Positions 4,550-6,133 of a stretch of DNA of 6,133 bases are shown here, one piece after another; the first letter of the stretch is position 1, and the number at the start of each line of letters is the position of its first letter. This DNA comes from Moraxellaceae bacterium UBA2032. Its GTDB lineage: Bacteria; Pseudomonadota; Gammaproteobacteria; Pseudomonadales; Moraxellaceae. The notes beneath the pieces are model-generated. The model was given only the letters and a program-made list of their open reading frames with translations, did no database searches and had not been told where the DNA came from. The stretch spans positions 7,451 through 13,583 of the forward strand of contig DDBM01000263.1 of NCBI GenBank assembly GCA_002333125.1, in the 5' to 3' direction. The translations under genes were made by a program, and so were the position numbers.

Positions 4550-5641
4550 GTGCAGTTGAGTCATGCGGAGTGGACATCGTGGTTAGCTATTTTTGATGAA
4601 TGGGTTGCCCAAGTTTTTGTGATTGTATTAGTCACTTTATTAGTTAATTTTGTCGCCAAACGTATTATGGCACGTATGGCGGTGCGTTTTGCCCTTACGG
4701 CCAACCCGTGGGACGATGCTATTGTAGATGCCTTACAAAAACCCTTATCTTTTTTAATTTGGTTAATCGGTTTAACTATCTCGGTGTATGTGATTAAAGA
4801 AGCCACCCAACAAAGTATTTTTGCTGCTGCCGCCCCTCTTAGAGACTTAGGCATTGTGTTTGCCTTGTCATGGTTTTTGTATCGATTAGCCTACAATGTC
4901 GAACTTAATGTGATTAATATTCATGAGCAAGAAGACCGAAATTACGACAAAACCACCGCTGTTGCCTTAGGAAAATTAGTCCGTTTATCGTTAATGATTA
5001 CCACGACTTTAGTTGCGTTACAAACCTTAGGTATTTCTATTTCGGGTGTATTAGCCTTTGGTGGCGTAGGTGGTATAGCCATTGGTTTTGCGGCACGTGA
5101 TTTATTAGCCAATTTTTTTGGCGCATTGATGGTGTATTGGGATAGACCTTTTAATGTGGGGGATTGGATTCGCTCGCCAGACCGTGAAATAGAAGGAACG
5201 GTTGAAGATATTGGTTGGCGATTAACACGCATTCGTACGTTTGACCAACGGCCTTTGTATGTGCCTAATTCGATTTTTACAGGGATTGTGGTCGAAAACC
5301 CATCGCGTATGGCTAACAGACGCATTAACGAAACCATTGCGATTCGTTATGCCGATATTAATAAAATGGCAGCCATTGTTGAGAAAGTAAAAGCGATGTT
5401 AACGGCTCACCCTGATATAGATACCTCTAAAACACTAATGGTTAATTTTGATACTTTTAATAAATCATCGGTCGATTTTTTTATTTATACCTTTACCAAA
5501 ACCACTCAATGGGTTGAGTTTCATCATATTAAACAAGATGTCTTGCTAAAAATTTCGGATATTGTGGAGCAGCACGGCGCGCAAATGGCCTTTCCTACCA
5601 CAACCTTGGATTTGCCGCCTGAGTTTAAAAAAGTGGATTAA
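4550..5641 (+). CDS. MscS-family mechanosensitive channel, YnaI-like five-helix form (363 residues)
   Basis: MscS proteins form heptameric inner-membrane channels that open under membrane tension and release ions and small solutes during hypo-osmotic shock. With the GTG 4550 start, hydrophobic helices lie at about 19-36, 65-82, 97-115, 134-152 and a Gly/Ala-rich pore helix at 157-186 (FGGVGGIAIGFAARDLLANF). The conserved DRPFNVGDWI follows at 188-197 and opens the beta domain, then VPNS and the VENPSRM...RRI segment typical of the YnaI/YbdG branch. Five helices and about 360 residues fit YnaI (343) better than the three-helix MscS (286). An ATG at 4448 also opens this frame, but it lies inside the upstream gene's membrane-helix codons and gives an implausible N-terminus; GTG 4550 follows AGGAG (4534-4538). 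The gene is the third of the operon and ends 7 bp from a convergent gene. No intrinsic terminator is seen. Confidence 0.92.
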   Translation: MQLSHAEWTSWLAIFDEWVAQVFVIVLVTLLVNFVAKRIMARMAVRFALTANPWDDAIVDALQKPLSFLIWLIGLTISVYVIKEATQQSIFAAAAPLRDLGIVFALSWFLYRLAYNVELNVINIHEQEDRNYDKTTAVALGKLVRLSLMITTTLVALQTLGISISGVLAFGGVGGIAIGFAARDLLANFFGALMVYWDRPFNVGDWIRSPDREIEGTVEDIGWRLTRIRTFDQRPLYVPNSIFTGIVVENPSRMANRRINETIAIRYADINKMAAIVEKVKAMLTAHPDIDTSKTLMVNFDTFNKSSVDFFIYTFTKTTQWVEFHHIKQDVLLKISDIVEQHGAQMAFPTTTLDLPPEFKKVD

Positions 5642-5648
5642 AGAGTTA

Positions 5649-6133
5649 CTACAACTTCGCCAAAGCCACATTAATCGCTTTGGTATCCACAAAATTTGGG
5701 TCAAAATTACCTAAACGCTGTTTTAAGCGCAAATACTCAGGGTCGTTAGAGTTATTGAGAGCCAAGCGTAAATGATAATAACCACCTAATCCGCCACAGT
5801 CTTCGGGTGGGCAAGCCCCTGCCGCATGAGTGCAAGTGGGTGTGGTGTTGTCACTGGTTAGTATCTTTTCTAAAACAATACTATGTTGCCAGTTATTGCT
5901 CATATCATAAATATACGTCAGTTTGTCTTTAACGCCTGTTAATAATTTGCTGAGTTTAACTTTATCGGCAGGATACATACCGTTGTCATCTTCAGGAAAC
6001 ACTTCTCCAAAAGAATATTCTTCATAATCAAACGCATAACTATGACGATTTTGCCAACCCATCGCTACTTGTACAATATCGTGAAACACCGCCAAGTTTA
6101 AATTGGCAGGTACTAAAACCCGTCGCCAAATGA
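5649..6133 (-). CDS. Plasmid pRiA4b ORF-3-like protein (C-terminal part, 5' end outside window)
   Basis: The frame stays open to the right edge and reads IWRRVLVPANLNLAVFHDIV before VAMGW, which is the family's hallmark N-terminal region; the first residues are therefore beyond 6133. An apparent TTG start at 6095 is not the real start. Further family features are the H-x-F/Y-x-F-like HSYAFD after MGW, YDMSNNWQHSIVLEKI in the middle, and the Cys-rich CPPEDCGGLGGYYHL with an extra upstream Cys, a likely metal-binding or structural site. The C-terminus NFDPNFVDTKAINVALAKL also fits, where the family usually has an FDP-x-x-F pattern. Proteins of this family are widespread on plasmids, in IS1096-type elements and on chromosomes; their biochemical role is not established. 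The gene converges on the channel gene with a 7-bp gap and has no evident link to the operon. It shows no sign of frameshift. Confidence 0.92.
   Translation of the reverse strand, partial: IWRRVLVPANLNLAVFHDIVQVAMGWQNRHSYAFDYEEYSFGEVFPEDDNGMYPADKVKLSKLLTGVKDKLTYIYDMSNNWQHSIVLEKILTSDNTTPTCTHAAGACPPEDCGGLGGYYHLRLALNNSNDPEYLRLKQRLGNFDPNFVDTKAINVALAKL

Noticed and set aside
4561..4854. Minus-strand open frame of 97 residues
   Set aside because: It is a shadow of the MscS channel gene with low-complexity, unrecognisable translation.
4942..5337. Minus-strand open frame of 131 residues
   Set aside because: It is antisense to the most conserved part of the channel gene; the translation is Pro/Lys/Arg-rich and unrecognisable.
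5642..5648. Terminator between the convergent channel and pRiA4b ORF-3-like genes
   Set aside because: The gap is 7 bp and no GC-rich stem with a U-run is visible there.
6093..6095. TTG as start of the pRiA4b ORF-3-like gene
   Set aside because: The codons upstream, up to the window edge, encode the conserved IWRRVLVPANL segment of the family, so the gene begins outside the window.

Overview
The window looks like chromosomal DNA from a moderately AT-rich gammaproteobacterium. The evidence is a very MaeB-like malic enzyme start, a YnaI-type MscS channel, heavy use of TTA leucine codons, and AT-rich spacers between densely packed genes. I cannot name the genus. A free-living sulfur- or methane-oxidising lineage is only a guess from composition. 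There is no rRNA, tRNA, CRISPR array or recognisable insertion sequence.

Left part (1-2203). The 5' portion of maeB runs leftwards off the window. It is followed by a 424-bp spacer (467-890) unusually rich in palindromes and hairpins, including a nearly unbroken series of potential stem-loops from 561 to 743 that could be a structured RNA. Next is a rightward gene for an unrecognised, probably all-helical 345-residue protein (891-1928). It converges on a leftward gene for a small membrane-anchored protein with a ribosomal L7/L12 C-terminal-like segment (1925-2203). Their stop codons overlap in a shared TTAA.

Middle (2204-2696). This is a 493-bp AT-rich spacer without a gene. It holds two clear inverted repeats and a TATAAT box, and is the likely control region for the cluster to its right.

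Right part (2697-5641). Three genes run rightwards with gaps of 12 and 26 bp and look like one operon. They encode (i) a P-loop GTPase with intact G1 and G3 motifs and a DYPGEW signature reminiscent of the YcjX family, (ii) a 224-residue protein with a globular N-terminal domain, a polar linker and one C-terminal membrane anchor, and (iii) a five-helix MscS-family mechanosensitive channel. I infer that the GTPase and the tail-anchored protein form a membrane-associated switch that may act with the channel, for example in osmotic or envelope stress. This is the most likely undescribed system in the window. Convergent to it, 7 bp beyond the channel stop, is the 3' part of a plasmid pRiA4b ORF-3-like gene (5649-6133) that continues off the right edge.
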